64,000 nucleotides of DNA from Polyangiaceae bacterium (GTDB lineage: Bacteria > Myxococcota_A > Polyangia > Polyangiales > Polyangiaceae): positions 16,710 through 80,709 of the forward strand of contig JAKLKA010000020.1 of NCBI GenBank assembly GCA_023150915.1, read 5' to 3'. Under the pieces are notes generated by a model. The model saw only the letters and a program-made list of their open reading frames with translations. It was not told where the DNA came from and ran no database searches. Position numbers and translations under genes: made by a program. Positions within the stretch are counted from its first letter, which is position 1. Every line of letters begins with the position of its first letter. This document shows positions 44,048-54,080 of the stretch, piece by piece.

Positions 44048-45388
44048 TTGGCTTCGGTCCCGGATCCGGTCCCCCTGTTCTCTGCCCGCGAGAGTCACGC
44101 GCCGCTCGAGCCGGCGCTCGCTGCGGCGTTTGCGCGTGTGCTCCAAAGTGGGCGGTTCGTGCTGGGCGAAGAGGTTGCCGCGTTCGAGCGCGAGCTCGCG
44201 GCGTGGCTCGAGGTCGATGCCGACTGCGTGGTCGGCGTGTCGTCGGGCAGCGACGCGCTGGTGGCCGCGCTGCTGGCCCTCGATGTGGGTGCAGGTGCCG
44301 AGGTGGTCACCACGCCCTTCACCTTCGTGGCCACCGCCGAGGCCATCGCGCGGGTCGGCGCGCGCCCGGTGTTCGCCGACATCGATCCCGTCACCCTGAA
44401 TCTCGATCCGGCCGCGGCCCGTGCCGCGATCACCGAGCGCACCCAGGCCGTCATCCCGGTGCACCTGTTTGGCCACCCCGCCCCGATGGACTTCGGCAGC
44501 GTGCCGGTCATCGAGGACGCCGCCCAAGCCATCGGCGCGCGCACGGCAGGCAAGCGGGTGGGCACGATCGGGGCTGCGGGCTGCTTCAGCTTCTTCCCCA
44601 CCAAGCCTCTGGGGGCGCTGGGCGATGGCGGCGCGGTTGTCACCCAAAGTGGCGGTCCAGCCGACCGCGTGCGGCGCCTCCGGCAACATGGCTCGGCAGA
44701 CCGCCGCGCGCATCTCGAGCTTGGCGGCAACTGGCGGCTCGACGCGCTTCAGGCCGCCCTCTTGCGTGCGAAGCTGCCGCACCTCGCCGGCTGGATCGAT
44801 CAGCGGCGAGCCCTGGCCGCCGCCTATTCCCGCGCGCTGGCCGACCTCGACGCGATATCGTTGCCCGCCGCCGCCGTCGGCAACGAGCCCGCCTGGGCGC
44901 ATTACGTGCTGCGCGTCCACGACGGACGACGCGACGGACCACGCGACGGACCACGCGACGGACCACGCGACGGACCACGCGACGGACGACGCGACGGACC
45001 ACGCGACGGACCACGCGGCGGACGACGCGACGGACCACGCGACGGACCACGCGACGGACCACGCGGCGGACGACGCGACGGACCACGCGACGGACGACGC
45101 GACGGACCACGCGACGGACGACGCGACGGACCACGCGACGGACCACGCGACGGACCACGCGACGCGCTCGCGCAGCACCTCGAAGCGCACGCCATCGGAT
45201 GCGCCGTCTACTATCGACGGCCGCTGCATCTCGAGCCGGCCTTCGCGCACCTCGGCTACGCGCGCGGCGCGTTCCCCCACGCCGAGCGCGCGGCCGACGA
45301 GCTGATCGCGCTCCCGCTCTTTCCCGGCCTGGACGCCGACCGCCAGGGCCGCGTCATCGACGCCGTCCGCAGCTTCTTCCGACCGTGA
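44048..45388 (+). CDS. DegT/DnrJ/EryC1-family (WlbC/WbpE-type) sugar aminotransferase with minisatellite insert
   Basis: 446 aa from TTG 44048, with GAGG 4 bases upstream. PLP-dependent sugar aminotransferase: VVGVSSGSDAL, TTPFTFVATAEAI, the Schiff-base SFFPTKPLGALGDGGA with Lys186, and HYVLRVH near the C-terminal domain. Between residues 292 and 371 sit 20 tetrapeptides of type DGPR/DGRR encoded by a 12-bp tandem repeat. Without them the length is 366, normal for the family, and the flanks (LRVH, then DALAQHLEAHAIG) join as in relatives. It would aminate a 3-keto uronate in a diacetamido sugar pathway; the partner WlbB- and WlbA-type genes are 7.7 and 16.6 kb away. Confidence 0.85.
   Translation: MASVPDPVPLFSARESHAPLEPALAAAFARVLQSGRFVLGEEVAAFERELAAWLEVDADCVVGVSSGSDALVAALLALDVGAGAEVVTTPFTFVATAEAIARVGARPVFADIDPVTLNLDPAAARAAITERTQAVIPVHLFGHPAPMDFGSVPVIEDAAQAIGARTAGKRVGTIGAAGCFSFFPTKPLGALGDGGAVVTQSGGPADRVRRLRQHGSADRRAHLELGGNWRLDALQAALLRAKLPHLAGWIDQRRALAAAYSRALADLDAISLPAAAVGNEPAWAHYVLRVHDGRRDGPRDGPRDGPRDGPRDGRRDGPRDGPRGGRRDGPRDGPRDGPRGGRRDGPRDGRRDGPRDGRRDGPRDGPRDGPRDALAQHLEAHAIGCAVYYRRPLHLEPAFAHLGYARGAFPHAERAADELIALPLFPGLDADRQGRVIDAVRSFFRP
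44921..45160 (+). repeat. In-frame 12-bp minisatellite, 20 copies
   Basis: Exactly 20 consecutive 12-base units, mostly GACGGACCACGC with variants GACGGACGACGC and GGCGGACGACGC, lying within the aminotransferase coding region. Each unit adds four residues (DGPR, DGRR or GGRR) and keeps the frame, giving an 80-residue Asp/Gly/Arg/Pro loop. The near identity of units indicates recent expansion or homogenisation; copy number is probably polymorphic. Confidence 0.95.
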
Positions 45389-45411
45389 CCGTGCCGCGCC
45401 GTGGGTGCAGG

Positions 45412-46006
45412 ATGTCCGAAACGCGGACAAGTTGGGGTGACCGCGCCACGCGGTGGGCACAGGTTGTCCGCCACGCGGACAAGTCATGCAGACCGCGCCA
45501 CGCGGTGGGCACGGGTTGTCCGCCACGCGGACAAGTCATGCGGCCCGCGCGACGCGATGGGCACAGGTTGTCCGCCACGCGGACAAGTTGGGGTGTCCGC
45601 GCTACGCGGTGGGTGCAGGTTGTCCGCCGCGCGGACAAGTCATGCGGCCCGCGCCACGCGGTGGGCACAGGTTGTCCGCCACGCGGACAAGTCATGCAGC
45701 CCGCGCCACGCGGTGGGTGCAGGTTGTCCGCCGCGCGGACAAGTCATGCAGCCCGCGCCACGCGGTGGGCACAGGTTGTCCGCCGCGCGGACAAGTCATG
45801 CAGCCCGCGCGACGCGGTGGGTGCAGGTTGTCCGCCACGCGGACAAGTCATGCAGCCCGCGCCACGCGGTGGGCACAGGTGTCCGCCGCGCGGACAAGTC
45901 ATGCGGCCCGCGCCACGCGGTGGGCACAGGTTGTCCGCCACGCGGACAAGTCATGCGGCCCGCGCGACGCGATGGGCACAGGTTGTCCGCCGCGCGGGCA
46001 GGGCGG
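45412..46006 (+). repeat. 52-bp palindromic tandem array 1 (12 units) 3' of RAYT-like gene
   Basis: Units begin at 45412, 45464, 45516, 45568, 45620, 45672, 45724, 45776, 45828, 45880, 45931 and 45983: a 52-base period with a single one-base deletion. Each unit opens with the hairpin TTGTCCGC-CAC-GCGGACAA (8-bp stem, 3-base loop; some loops CGC) and carries a second hairpin CCGCG-NNN-CGCGG. The stretch 45389-46026 has no gene; the long frames through it exist because the unit lacks stops on this strand. The array lies between the convergent ends of the aminotransferase and the transposase genes. Confidence 0.95.
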
Positions 46007-46026
46007 CCTCGGCGCGCGCCCCGGCG

Positions 46027-46851
46027 TCAACGGCGAGGCAGCGGCCTCACCAGGCGGATCAAGGTGTCGGGTAGGAGCAAGCGCGAGTCGCCAAGACAGA
46101 GCTGGGCTGCTCGCAGCAGACCGGGGTCGCTGGGTTCCATCGCGATGCGACGCACCGTCCGTGTGCTCAGCCCCGCCGCATGGGCGATCGCGTTGGTGTC
46201 GCGCCAACCCTGGTGCAGTGCAAGCTGGACCACCAGCCTGCGCCGAATCGTTGGCGGGGACCACGGCGTGGCGGCGAACGCCGCTCGGCGGATCGCATCC
46301 AGAGGCACGTTGCAGACCTCGCGCGGTGCGGATGGGACCGGCGGTGGAGTCCCGCTCACGTCGACGGACGGGTCGCCCGACACGTAGCCGTGGAGCCAAG
46401 TTCCCAGCCCGCGGCTCGGCCGCCCAAGCACCTTCCCCAGTGTCTGCTCGCTGACCCACGGGTTCAGCTCGGCGCCAAGAAGCCCGCGGTGCGTGGACCA
46501 CGGCCACGAGAGCGGGTCGCGAGTCAGCTTCGCGCGGCATGGATTCAGGTGGATGTACCGTACGAGTCGCTCGAGGTGCAGGCCGTTCGCCACCTCCTCG
46601 GGCTCGGGGACTGGCTCGAACACTCGCTTCGATGCCGTCCTCGTCAGCCCGGACAGGATCCCTCCCAGGCGGATCTTGGCGGCGTTCGGGTTCGGTTCCT
46701 CCGTGAGCAGATGAAAGTGCTCCGGCAAGATGCACGCGGAGAGCGCGAGCGGAAACCCAGCCCGAAGACGCCACCAGAGCCACCAAGCCGTCTCCGGATC
46801 GGCGAGTGGCCTTTGACCCCTGAGCGCGTGAGCGACGACATGAATCAGCAT
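46027..46851 (-). CDS. RAYT-like Y1 (HUH) single-strand transposase with C-terminal HTH
   Basis: 274 aa. An N-terminal HVVAHALRGQRPL, the HUH-type motif ILPEHFHLLTEEPNPN and the tyrosine motif VRYIHLNPCRAKL...WPWSTHRGLLG match REP-associated tyrosine transposases (Y1_Tnp). The block between HUH and Tyr motifs is shorter than in typical RAYTs. The C-terminus (about 200-250) has a helix-turn-helix-like GWRDTNAIAHAAGLSTRTVRRIAM, comparable to DnaA-like domains in some RAYTs. RAYTs nick and mobilise REP hairpins in single-stranded DNA. This copy is flanked on both sides by 52-bp hairpin arrays, probably its substrates. No terminal repeats of a conventional IS are present. Confidence 0.8.
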   Translation of the reverse strand: MLIHVVAHALRGQRPLADPETAWWLWWRLRAGFPLALSACILPEHFHLLTEEPNPNAAKIRLGGILSGLTRTASKRVFEPVPEPEEVANGLHLERLVRYIHLNPCRAKLTRDPLSWPWSTHRGLLGAELNPWVSEQTLGKVLGRPSRGLGTWLHGYVSGDPSVDVSGTPPPVPSAPREVCNVPLDAIRRAAFAATPWSPPTIRRRLVVQLALHQGWRDTNAIAHAAGLSTRTVRRIAMEPSDPGLLRAAQLCLGDSRLLLPDTLIRLVRPLPRR

Positions 46852-46953
46852 GTCCCCTCATCGGCCGTCCGTCGCGCGAGTTGCGTGCAACTTTGCGGCG
46901 CTGATGCGTCCACCCTCGCTTCGCTCGGAACCGCCGCAAAGCACCGCGCCACG

Positions 46954-47280
46954 TGTCGGGCCACGCGGACAAGTCGTGCGGCTCGCGCGACGCGGTGGGC
47001 ACAGGTTGTCCGCCACGCGGCCAAGTCACGCGGCCCGCGCGACGCGGAGGGTGCAGGTTGTCCGCCACGCGGACAAGTTGGGGTGTCCGCGCTACGCGGT
47101 GGGCACAGGTTGTCCGCCACGCGGACAAGTCGTGCGGCCCGCGCGACGCGGTGGGCACAGGTTGTCCGCCACGCGGACAAGTCATGCGGCCCGCGCGACG
47201 CGATGGGCACAGGTTGTCCGCCGCGCGGCCAAGTCACGCGGCCCGCGCGACGCGGGGGGTGCGGGTTGTCCGAAACGCGG
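46954..47280 (+). repeat. 52-bp palindromic tandem array 2 (six units plus partial) 5' of RAYT-like gene
   Basis: Units begin at 46954 (degenerate), 47006, 47058, 47110, 47162, 47214 and 47266 (15 bases only), in the same orientation and with the same two hairpins as array 1. The last partial unit (GTCCGAAACGCGG) shares its variant loop with the first unit of array 1, so the outer edges of the two arrays match. The array abuts the stop codon of the ABC exporter gene at 47285. The segment 46852-46953 holds no recognised gene. Confidence 0.95.
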
Positions 47281-47284
47281 GGCG

Positions 47285-49081
<1,797 letters not shown>

Positions 49082-49149
49082 GGCGCCACTATATCCGCCC
49101 GCTCGACGCGCGCGACAATCGTGGTCTAATAGGCGCCTTCGGAGGGAAC

Positions 49150-50802
49150 ATGCGTCACCTTGACTGGCTTCTCTTGCTGCTCGTTGCTCCGTGCGTGATC
49201 GCGACGTCCAGTTGCTCGTCGGAAGAGTTCCAGCCGTCGGCCTCCGGCGGCAAGAGCGGCGACGCCGGCGTCGGCGGCAGCGGCGGCAGCGGCGGCGGCG
49301 GCGGCGGCAAGGGCGGAACCGGTGGCACCGGCGGGGTGGGCGGCGTGGCGGGCTCGGGTGGCCTTCCCGCCGACTGCAAGACCGACCCCGACTGCGACGA
49401 CGGCAAGGCCTGCACCGGCAAAGAGACGTGCAGCGCCGGCAAGTGCGTGGCCGGTACCGAGGTCAAGTGTCCGAACCCGGACGCAGCACACTGCGAGGGC
49501 GTGTGCGAAGAGGCCGCCGGCGGCAGCTCCACCTGCCTGGTGAGGGGCAAAGACGCCGACGGCGACAAGCACCTGGACAAGGCCTGCACCGCCTCGACCG
49601 CCACCGCCGACGACTGCGACGACGGCAACAAGAACGTGTACCCCGGCGCCACCGAGAGCTGCGACGGCGTGGACAACGACTGCAACGGCAAGGACGAGAT
49701 CGAAGAGGGCACGCCCGTCTCGGGCAGCACCGCCGACTTTCTCAAGAGCTCGAGCAACGCCATGCAGCCGCACCTGGCCTGGTCGCCGACCGACAAGCAC
49801 TACGGCGTGGTGTGGGTCGACGGAACGGTAGGCATCCGCTACGTGCGGATGAACCCCAGCGGCGCGCCGGTGGGCACGCCCGTGAACGTCGCCGCCGCGC
49901 AGTCCGCACCGCGCATCGTCTGGAGCGGGTCGCAGTTCGGGATCGCCTGGAGCGACACTGGAAAGGTGTACTTCCGCCGCGTGGCTCCCGACGGCACCTT
50001 CCCCGAGGCCGCCAAGGTGATCAGCGACGGCGCGGCGAAGGCCGCCGGTGACCCGGCCATCGCGGCGACGCCGACCGGGTTCGTCGTCATCTGGTCCGAC
50101 ATCCGCACCAGCAGCTGGGGCGGGCTGTACGCGCGCTCCGTCGCGTCGAACGGCACGCCATCTGCCGCAGACGTGCCGGTCGGCACCCCGGCGGGCAGCA
50201 ACACCACGCCCAGCATTGCCGGCAATGGAAGCAGTCTGCTCGTCGCGCTCGAGCGCGGGCCGGCAGCCACACCCAACACGGTCAACGCCTTGAGCCTGAG
50301 CCCGGCGCTGGCGAGCAGTGGCGAGAAGGCCATCTCGGCGGATCCTCTCCCCAGCGGCTTCGTGCCCGTGCACCCGGTGGTGACCGCCACCGACACCGGC
50401 TGGGCCCTGGCGTGGCTCGAGGCGTCGGGCACCGTGAACACGATGCGCTTCTACGAGCAGCTCCCGAGCGGAGCGGCCGGGTGCACCTCCAGCGGCTTCT
50501 CCGCCAAGCCGATGAGCTACCCCGGCGACGTGCGTGCCCGCGGTGGCGTGCGCATCTTCGCCTGGGGCGAGGACCAAGGCCTGGCTTCGAAGTTCCAGCT
50601 CACGCGCTTCAAGGCCGGCTGTGCCTCACCGAAGACCTTCAAGCTGGGCGAGGCCGACAACCCGAACGTGAGCGGCACTGGCATTGCAGTAGCGTGGAGC
50701 GACCAGAGCGCGGTCGTGATGTGGACGGATCAGTTCGCCGGTGTCTTCACGATGCGCCGCTGGGTCAGCGGCCCGAACCTGTGCGACGCACCGGTGCCCT
50801 GA
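49150..50802 (+). CDS. Lipoprotein with MopE-like metal-binding motif and Gly-rich stalk
   Basis: 550 aa. A signal peptide ends at TSSC (lipobox, about Cys22), then a GGSGG stalk and a cysteine-rich region (CKTDPDCDDGKACTGKETC). Residues about 155-180 contain DDCDDGNKNVYPGATESC followed by DGVDNDCNG, the putative metal-binding motif common in myxobacterial surface proteins (MopE-like). The rest is a repetitive beta-propeller (HLAWSPTDKHYGVVWVD, RIVWSGSQFGIAWSD, GFVVIWSDIRTSSWGG). Probably an outer-membrane surface protein. It starts 68 bp from the divergent ABC exporter and ends one base before the deacetylase GTG. Confidence 0.78.
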   Translation: MRHLDWLLLLLVAPCVIATSSCSSEEFQPSASGGKSGDAGVGGSGGSGGGGGGKGGTGGTGGVGGVAGSGGLPADCKTDPDCDDGKACTGKETCSAGKCVAGTEVKCPNPDAAHCEGVCEEAAGGSSTCLVRGKDADGDKHLDKACTASTATADDCDDGNKNVYPGATESCDGVDNDCNGKDEIEEGTPVSGSTADFLKSSSNAMQPHLAWSPTDKHYGVVWVDGTVGIRYVRMNPSGAPVGTPVNVAAAQSAPRIVWSGSQFGIAWSDTGKVYFRRVAPDGTFPEAAKVISDGAAKAAGDPAIAATPTGFVVIWSDIRTSSWGGLYARSVASNGTPSAADVPVGTPAGSNTTPSIAGNGSSLLVALERGPAATPNTVNALSLSPALASSGEKAISADPLPSGFVPVHPVVTATDTGWALAWLEASGTVNTMRFYEQLPSGAAGCTSSGFSAKPMSYPGDVRARGGVRIFAWGEDQGLASKFQLTRFKAGCASPKTFKLGEADNPNVSGTGIAVAWSDQSAVVMWTDQFAGVFTMRRWVSGPNLCDAPVP

Positions 50803-50803
50803 A

Positions 50804-51727
50804 GTGCCGCGCGCTCGCCTCGCCGCCCTGTCCGTCGATCTGGACGAGATCCCCAACTACTTCGCGATCCACGGGCTCGAGCCACCCCGTGGGCTTGCCG
50901 CCCACGCGGTCTACGATTTGGCGCTCGATCGGCTCGAGGCTTTTGCCGGCGACCATCGCCTTCCCCTGACACTCTTTGCGATTGGGGCCGATCTGGCCCG
51001 CGACGAGAGCGCGCGCCGTTTGCGGCGCATGGCCGAAGCGGGGCACGAGATCGCCAACCACTCGCTCGACCACCTTTACGATCTCACTCGTCAGAGCGCG
51101 GTCGAGATGCGCCGTCAGGTCGAGAGCGGGGTGATCGTGATCGAGGGCGCTACGGGCCGGCGGCCCACGGGCTTTCGCGCTCCGGGCTACACCTTCACCG
51201 ACGCGCTGGCCCGGGTGCTGGAAGAGGTGGGCGTGAGCTACGACTCGTCGGTGTTCCCGTGCCCGCCGTACTACCTGGCCAAGGCCGCGGCCATGACGGC
51301 GATCCGCGCGCGCGGGCGGCGATCGCGCTCGGTGCTGGACACGCCGGCGGTGCTGGCCGCGCCCACGCGGCCGTATCGCCTGGGCCAGCCCTACACGCGC
51401 CGCGGCTCGGGTCTGGTCGAGCTGCCGATCCAGGTCACCCGCGGCCTGCGCCTGCCGTTCATCGGCACCACGCTGACCCTGGCCGGCGCGGCGCGCGCGC
51501 GCTGGCTCACGCGCACGGTGGTGGGCGAGCCCTTCGTGAACCTCGAGCTGCATGGCATCGACGTGCTCGACGCGGCCGACGGTCTCGAGGCGCTGCGCCC
51601 GCACCAACCCGACGTGCGCGTGGCCGTGGCCGACAAGCTGGCGGCCCTGGCCGCCGTGGTCCAGACGCTGAAGGCGGCGGGCTACGCCTTCGTGCGCCTG
51701 GACGAAGCCGCGCGGCAGGTGGTGTGA
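50804..51727 (+). CDS. Polysaccharide deacetylase (NodB-type)
   Basis: 307 aa from GTG 50804, one base after the preceding stop; a frame upstream to 50741 lies within that gene. NodB-fold motifs: SVDLDE near the N-terminus (catalytic Asp and metal Asp), the metal-binding NHSLDH and FRAPGYTF, with a His in [10 protein letters not shown] near the end. No signal peptide, so it should act in the cytosol or on membrane glycan from the inside. Family reaction: removal of N-acetyl (or O-acetyl) groups from polysaccharide or lipid-linked sugar. It is translationally coupled (TGATG) to the WlbB-type acetyltransferase. Confidence 0.85.
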   Translation: MPRARLAALSVDLDEIPNYFAIHGLEPPRGLAAHAVYDLALDRLEAFAGDHRLPLTLFAIGADLARDESARRLRRMAEAGHEIANHSLDHLYDLTRQSAVEMRRQVESGVIVIEGATGRRPTGFRAPGYTFTDALARVLEEVGVSYDSSVFPCPPYYLAKAAAMTAIRARGRRSRSVLDTPAVLAAPTRPYRLGQPYTRRGSGLVELPIQVTRGLRLPFIGTTLTLAGAARARWLTRTVVGEPFVNLELHGIDVLDAADGLEALRPHQPDVRVAVADKLAALAAVVQTLKAAGYAFVRLDEAARQVV

Positions 51728-52302
51728 TGGCGGCGTTCATTCACCCCACGGCGGTGGTCGACCAGGGCGCGCGGATCGGCGACGAGACGCGCATCTGGCA
51801 CTTCTGTCACGTGATGGCCGGCGCCGAGATCGGGGCGCAGTGCTCGCTGGGGCAGGGGTGTTTCGTGTCCGCGGGCGCGCGGGTGGGCAGCGGCGTCCGC
51901 GTACAGAACAACGTCAGTCTGTACGACGGCGTGGTGCTCGAAGACGAAGTGTTCATCGGGCCGTGCGCGGTCTTCACCAACGTCACGAACCCGCGGGCCG
52001 CGGTTTCTCGGCGGGCCGAGTATCAGCGCACGGTGGTCAAGCAAGGCGCCACCGTCGGAGCCAACGCCACCGTGATGCCCGGCCGCACCCTGGGTCGATA
52101 CTGCTTCGTGGCGGCCGGCGCGGTGGTGGTCCACGACGTGCCGGACTTCGCGCTGGTGATGGGCGTGCCGGCGCGCCAGACCGGGTGGATGAGCCGCCAC
52201 GGCCGCAAGCTGACCTTCGACGCCGAGGGGTTCGCGACCTGCCCCGGTAGCGGCCAGCGCTATCGCCTGAGGGTGGATGGCAGCGTGGTCGAGCTTCTCT
52301 GA
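51727..52302 (+). CDS. WlbB/WbpD-type left-handed beta-helix N-acetyltransferase
   Basis: 191 aa from ATG 51727, overlapping the deacetylase TGA by one base. Hexapeptide repeats run throughout ([64 protein letters not shown]), as in enzymes that acetylate the 3-amino group of UDP-2-acetamido-3-amino-2,3-dideoxyglucuronate. The C-terminal tail [10 protein letters not shown] is typical of this group. The aminotransferase that would make its substrate is at 44048 and the dehydrogenase at 60689. A trimer is expected. Assignment to the subfamily is good; the pathway is inferred. Confidence 0.85.
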   Translation: MAAFIHPTAVVDQGARIGDETRIWHFCHVMAGAEIGAQCSLGQGCFVSAGARVGSGVRVQNNVSLYDGVVLEDEVFIGPCAVFTNVTNPRAAVSRRAEYQRTVVKQGATVGANATVMPGRTLGRYCFVAAGAVVVHDVPDFALVMGVPARQTGWMSRHGRKLTFDAEGFATCPGSGQRYRLRVDGSVVELL

Positions 52303-52331
52303 CTGGGCGTCGCCGTGCCACACTGCTGTCG

Positions 52332-53384
52332 ATGCGCGTCGTGCCCGCTGTCTGCTGCCTGATCATGGCTCTGGTCGGAACGGCGAGCGCGGAGGACGCG
52401 CCACCGCCTGCGGCTGCGCCATCGCCCCCGGCTGCGCCATCGCCTGCGGCTGCGCCATCGCCTGCGGATGCGCTCGCGCCCGCGGCTGCGCCATCGCCTG
52501 CGGCTGCGCCACCGCCTGCGGCTGCGCCATCGCCGGCGGATGCGCTCGCGCCCGCGCCCGCGCCATCGCCTGCGGCTGCGCCATCGCCGGCGGTTGCGCC
52601 ATCGCCGGCGCCGCCGCCTGCGGGCGCGCCATCCGCTGCGCCCGCACTCTTGGCGGTCGAGAACGGATCGAACGTCGACCTTGCCTTCGAGCTCAGCGTG
52701 GACGGCCAGAAGGTGCCGGGGTGTTTCTGGGTCTTGCGCGGCAAGAGCACGACCTTCGAGCTGCCCGCGGGCAAGCTGACCTGGTCGTACATGGCGGCGG
52801 GCATGCAGCTGTCGGGCAGCGCGGCCCTTGCGGCCGACGCCCCCAAGATGCTGCGCTGCGCGGCGGCGCTGGCGCGCACCGGAGACGAGATCGCGAAGTG
52901 CTCGCCGGCCGCGGCCCCCGAAGCGCTACCAGCGAAGGATGCCCGCTCCGCGTTGCTCGGGCAGGTGGTCGCCTTCCTGGAAGCGCTGAAGCAGAAGCTG
53001 GCCACCAAGGACGCGAAGGCCGTCGCGCCGCTGATCGACGCGCCGCTCTCGGTCGAGTGGGGCGGCGACAAACCCGGCAAGAAACAGGTCAAGACCCCGA
53101 AGCAGCTGATCGAGCTGCGGTCCCGACTCGAGATCGACGATCCGGCGCTGGTTGCGGCGAAGGGTCGCGCCGACGACCCGCGCACGGGCGAGGACGACTG
53201 CGACCAGAAGGCGGTGGACTGGTCGAAGGGCGCCTCGGCGCTGAGCTGCGACGGCCGCGACGTCAGCTTGCGGCTGAGGCCGAGCAAGCCGGCTTGCGGC
53301 AAGGCGCCGCGCATCGACACCTGGACGCTGCGCAACCCCGGCGGCGGCTGGCGCTTCGCAGGCAAGGGCGTCATGCAGCCCTGA
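52332..53384 (+). CDS. Secreted Ala/Pro-repeat protein, unknown function
   Basis: 350 aa. Signal peptide (VVPAVCCLIMALVGTASA), then about 80 residues of an AAAPSP/ADALAP repeat (18-bp and shorter DNA repeats at about 52402-52635), then a domain of 240 residues without a recognised family. That domain has NVDLAFELSVDGQKVPGC, STTFELPAGKLTW and a C-terminal helical/beta part (KTPKQLIELRSRLEI, SLRLRPSKPACG, NPGGGWRFAGKG). Four or more cysteines may pair. The Pro/Ala linker probably spans the periplasm or cell wall. The gene is followed immediately by repeat array 3. Confidence 0.6.
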   Translation: MRVVPAVCCLIMALVGTASAEDAPPPAAAPSPPAAPSPAAAPSPADALAPAAAPSPAAAPPPAAAPSPADALAPAPAPSPAAAPSPAVAPSPAPPPAGAPSAAPALLAVENGSNVDLAFELSVDGQKVPGCFWVLRGKSTTFELPAGKLTWSYMAAGMQLSGSAALAADAPKMLRCAAALARTGDEIAKCSPAAAPEALPAKDARSALLGQVVAFLEALKQKLATKDAKAVAPLIDAPLSVEWGGDKPGKKQVKTPKQLIELRSRLEIDDPALVAAKGRADDPRTGEDDCDQKAVDWSKGASALSCDGRDVSLRLRPSKPACGKAPRIDTWTLRNPGGGWRFAGKGVMQP

Positions 53385-53389
53385 AGACG

Positions 53390-53572
53390 CGGTCCCCCCG
53401 AGTTGTCCGCGAGGCGGTCATGGGGCGCGGTCCGCGTTCCGCGGTGGGTGCCAGTTGTCCGCGAGGTGGTCATGGGGCGCGGTCCGCGTGACGCGGTGGG
53501 TGCCAGTTGTCCGCGAGGTGGTCATGGGGCGCGGTCCGCGTGACGCGGTGGGTGCCAGTTGTCCGCGAGGCG
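53390..53572 (+). repeat. 52-bp tandem array 3a (class B units)
   Basis: TTGTCCGCGAGG recurs at 53403, 53455, 53507 and 53559: period exactly 52. Each unit also holds GGTCATGGGGCGCGG and the hairpin CCGCG-TGA-CGCGG followed by TGGGTGCCAG. The 5' TTGTCCGC and the CCGCG-NNN-CGCGG hairpin are shared with arrays 1 and 2, but the intervening sequence differs and the first hairpin is lost, so this is a diverged class of the same repeat family. No gene lies in 53385-54080. Confidence 0.9.
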
Positions 53573-53925
53573 ACGTGGCGGACAGAAAGCGCGGAACACG
53601 GGCCGTGTCCCGCGTCTCGTGTCCATGTGGCGGACAGAAAGCGCGGAACACGGGCCGTGTCCCGCGTCTCGTGTCCACGTGGCGGACAGGAAGCGCGGAG
53701 CACGGCCGTGTTCCACGCCTCGAGTCCCCGTGGCGGACAGAAAGCGCGGAACACGGGCCGTGTCCCGCGTCTCGTGTCCACGTGGCGGACAGAAAGCGCG
53801 GAACACGGGCCGTGTCCCGCGTCTCGTGTCCACGTGGCGGACAGGAAGCGCGGAGCACGGCCGTGTTCCACGCCTCGGCGCGGAACACGGCCCGTGTCCC
53901 GCGTCTCGTGTCCACGTGGCGGTCG
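53573..53925 (-). repeat. 52-bp tandem array 3b (class C units, inverted)
   Basis: GTGGCGGACAG or its remnant recurs at 53575, 53627, 53679, 53730, 53782, 53834 and 53916 (52-base period, one 51-base step, last unit shortened). Read on the minus strand each unit begins TGTCCGCCACG-TGGACA, close to the hairpin of array 1, so class C is in inverted orientation to array 3a. Each unit also contains CGCGGAACACGG-G-CCGTGTCCCGCG, a 12-bp stem with one mismatch. Two units have the variant GGAGCACGGCCGTGTTCC. Confidence 0.9.
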
Positions 53926-53940
53926 CGGCGCCGGCTCCGG

Positions 53941-54022
53941 GGGTGGCGATCGCCACCCGTTTCGCCCGGCTTCGCCACCCGTTTCGCCAGCGATCGCCAC
54001 CCTTCGCCAGGCTTCGCCACCC
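53941..54022 (+). repeat. Short 22-bp repeat with perfect 18-bp palindrome
   Basis: GGGTGGCGA-TCGCCACCC (53941-53958) is a perfect palindrome with the GCGATCGC core. TCGCCACCC then recurs at 53972, 53994 and 54014 (spacings 22, 22 and 20), separated by GTTTCGCC-type spacers. The block lies between array 3b and the XPB-type helicase gene, about 60 bases upstream of its ATG. A related single GGCGATCGCCAC is at 39865. Confidence 0.75.
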
Positions 54023-54080
54023 TTGTGAGGCCAGTTTCTCGACGGATCCGCGCGGCATGCGGCGTGCAATCGGGGGAGGC

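Noticed and set aside
45401..46454. Long plus-strand frames (about 330 codons) through array 1
   Set aside because: The 52-bp unit lacks stop codons on this strand and 52 is not divisible by 3, so frames cycle through the same peptide in three phases. No start signals or domain are seen, and the frame continues antisense into the RAYT-like gene.
45412..47280. CRISPR array
   Set aside because: Units are contiguous 52-bp direct repeats with no unique spacers, the hairpins lie inside the repeat, and no cas genes are present.
53559..54080. N-terminal extension of the helicase frame through array 3
   Set aside because: The extension is translated repeat; helicase similarity starts at about 54081, where a purine-rich Shine-Dalgarno-like sequence lies.
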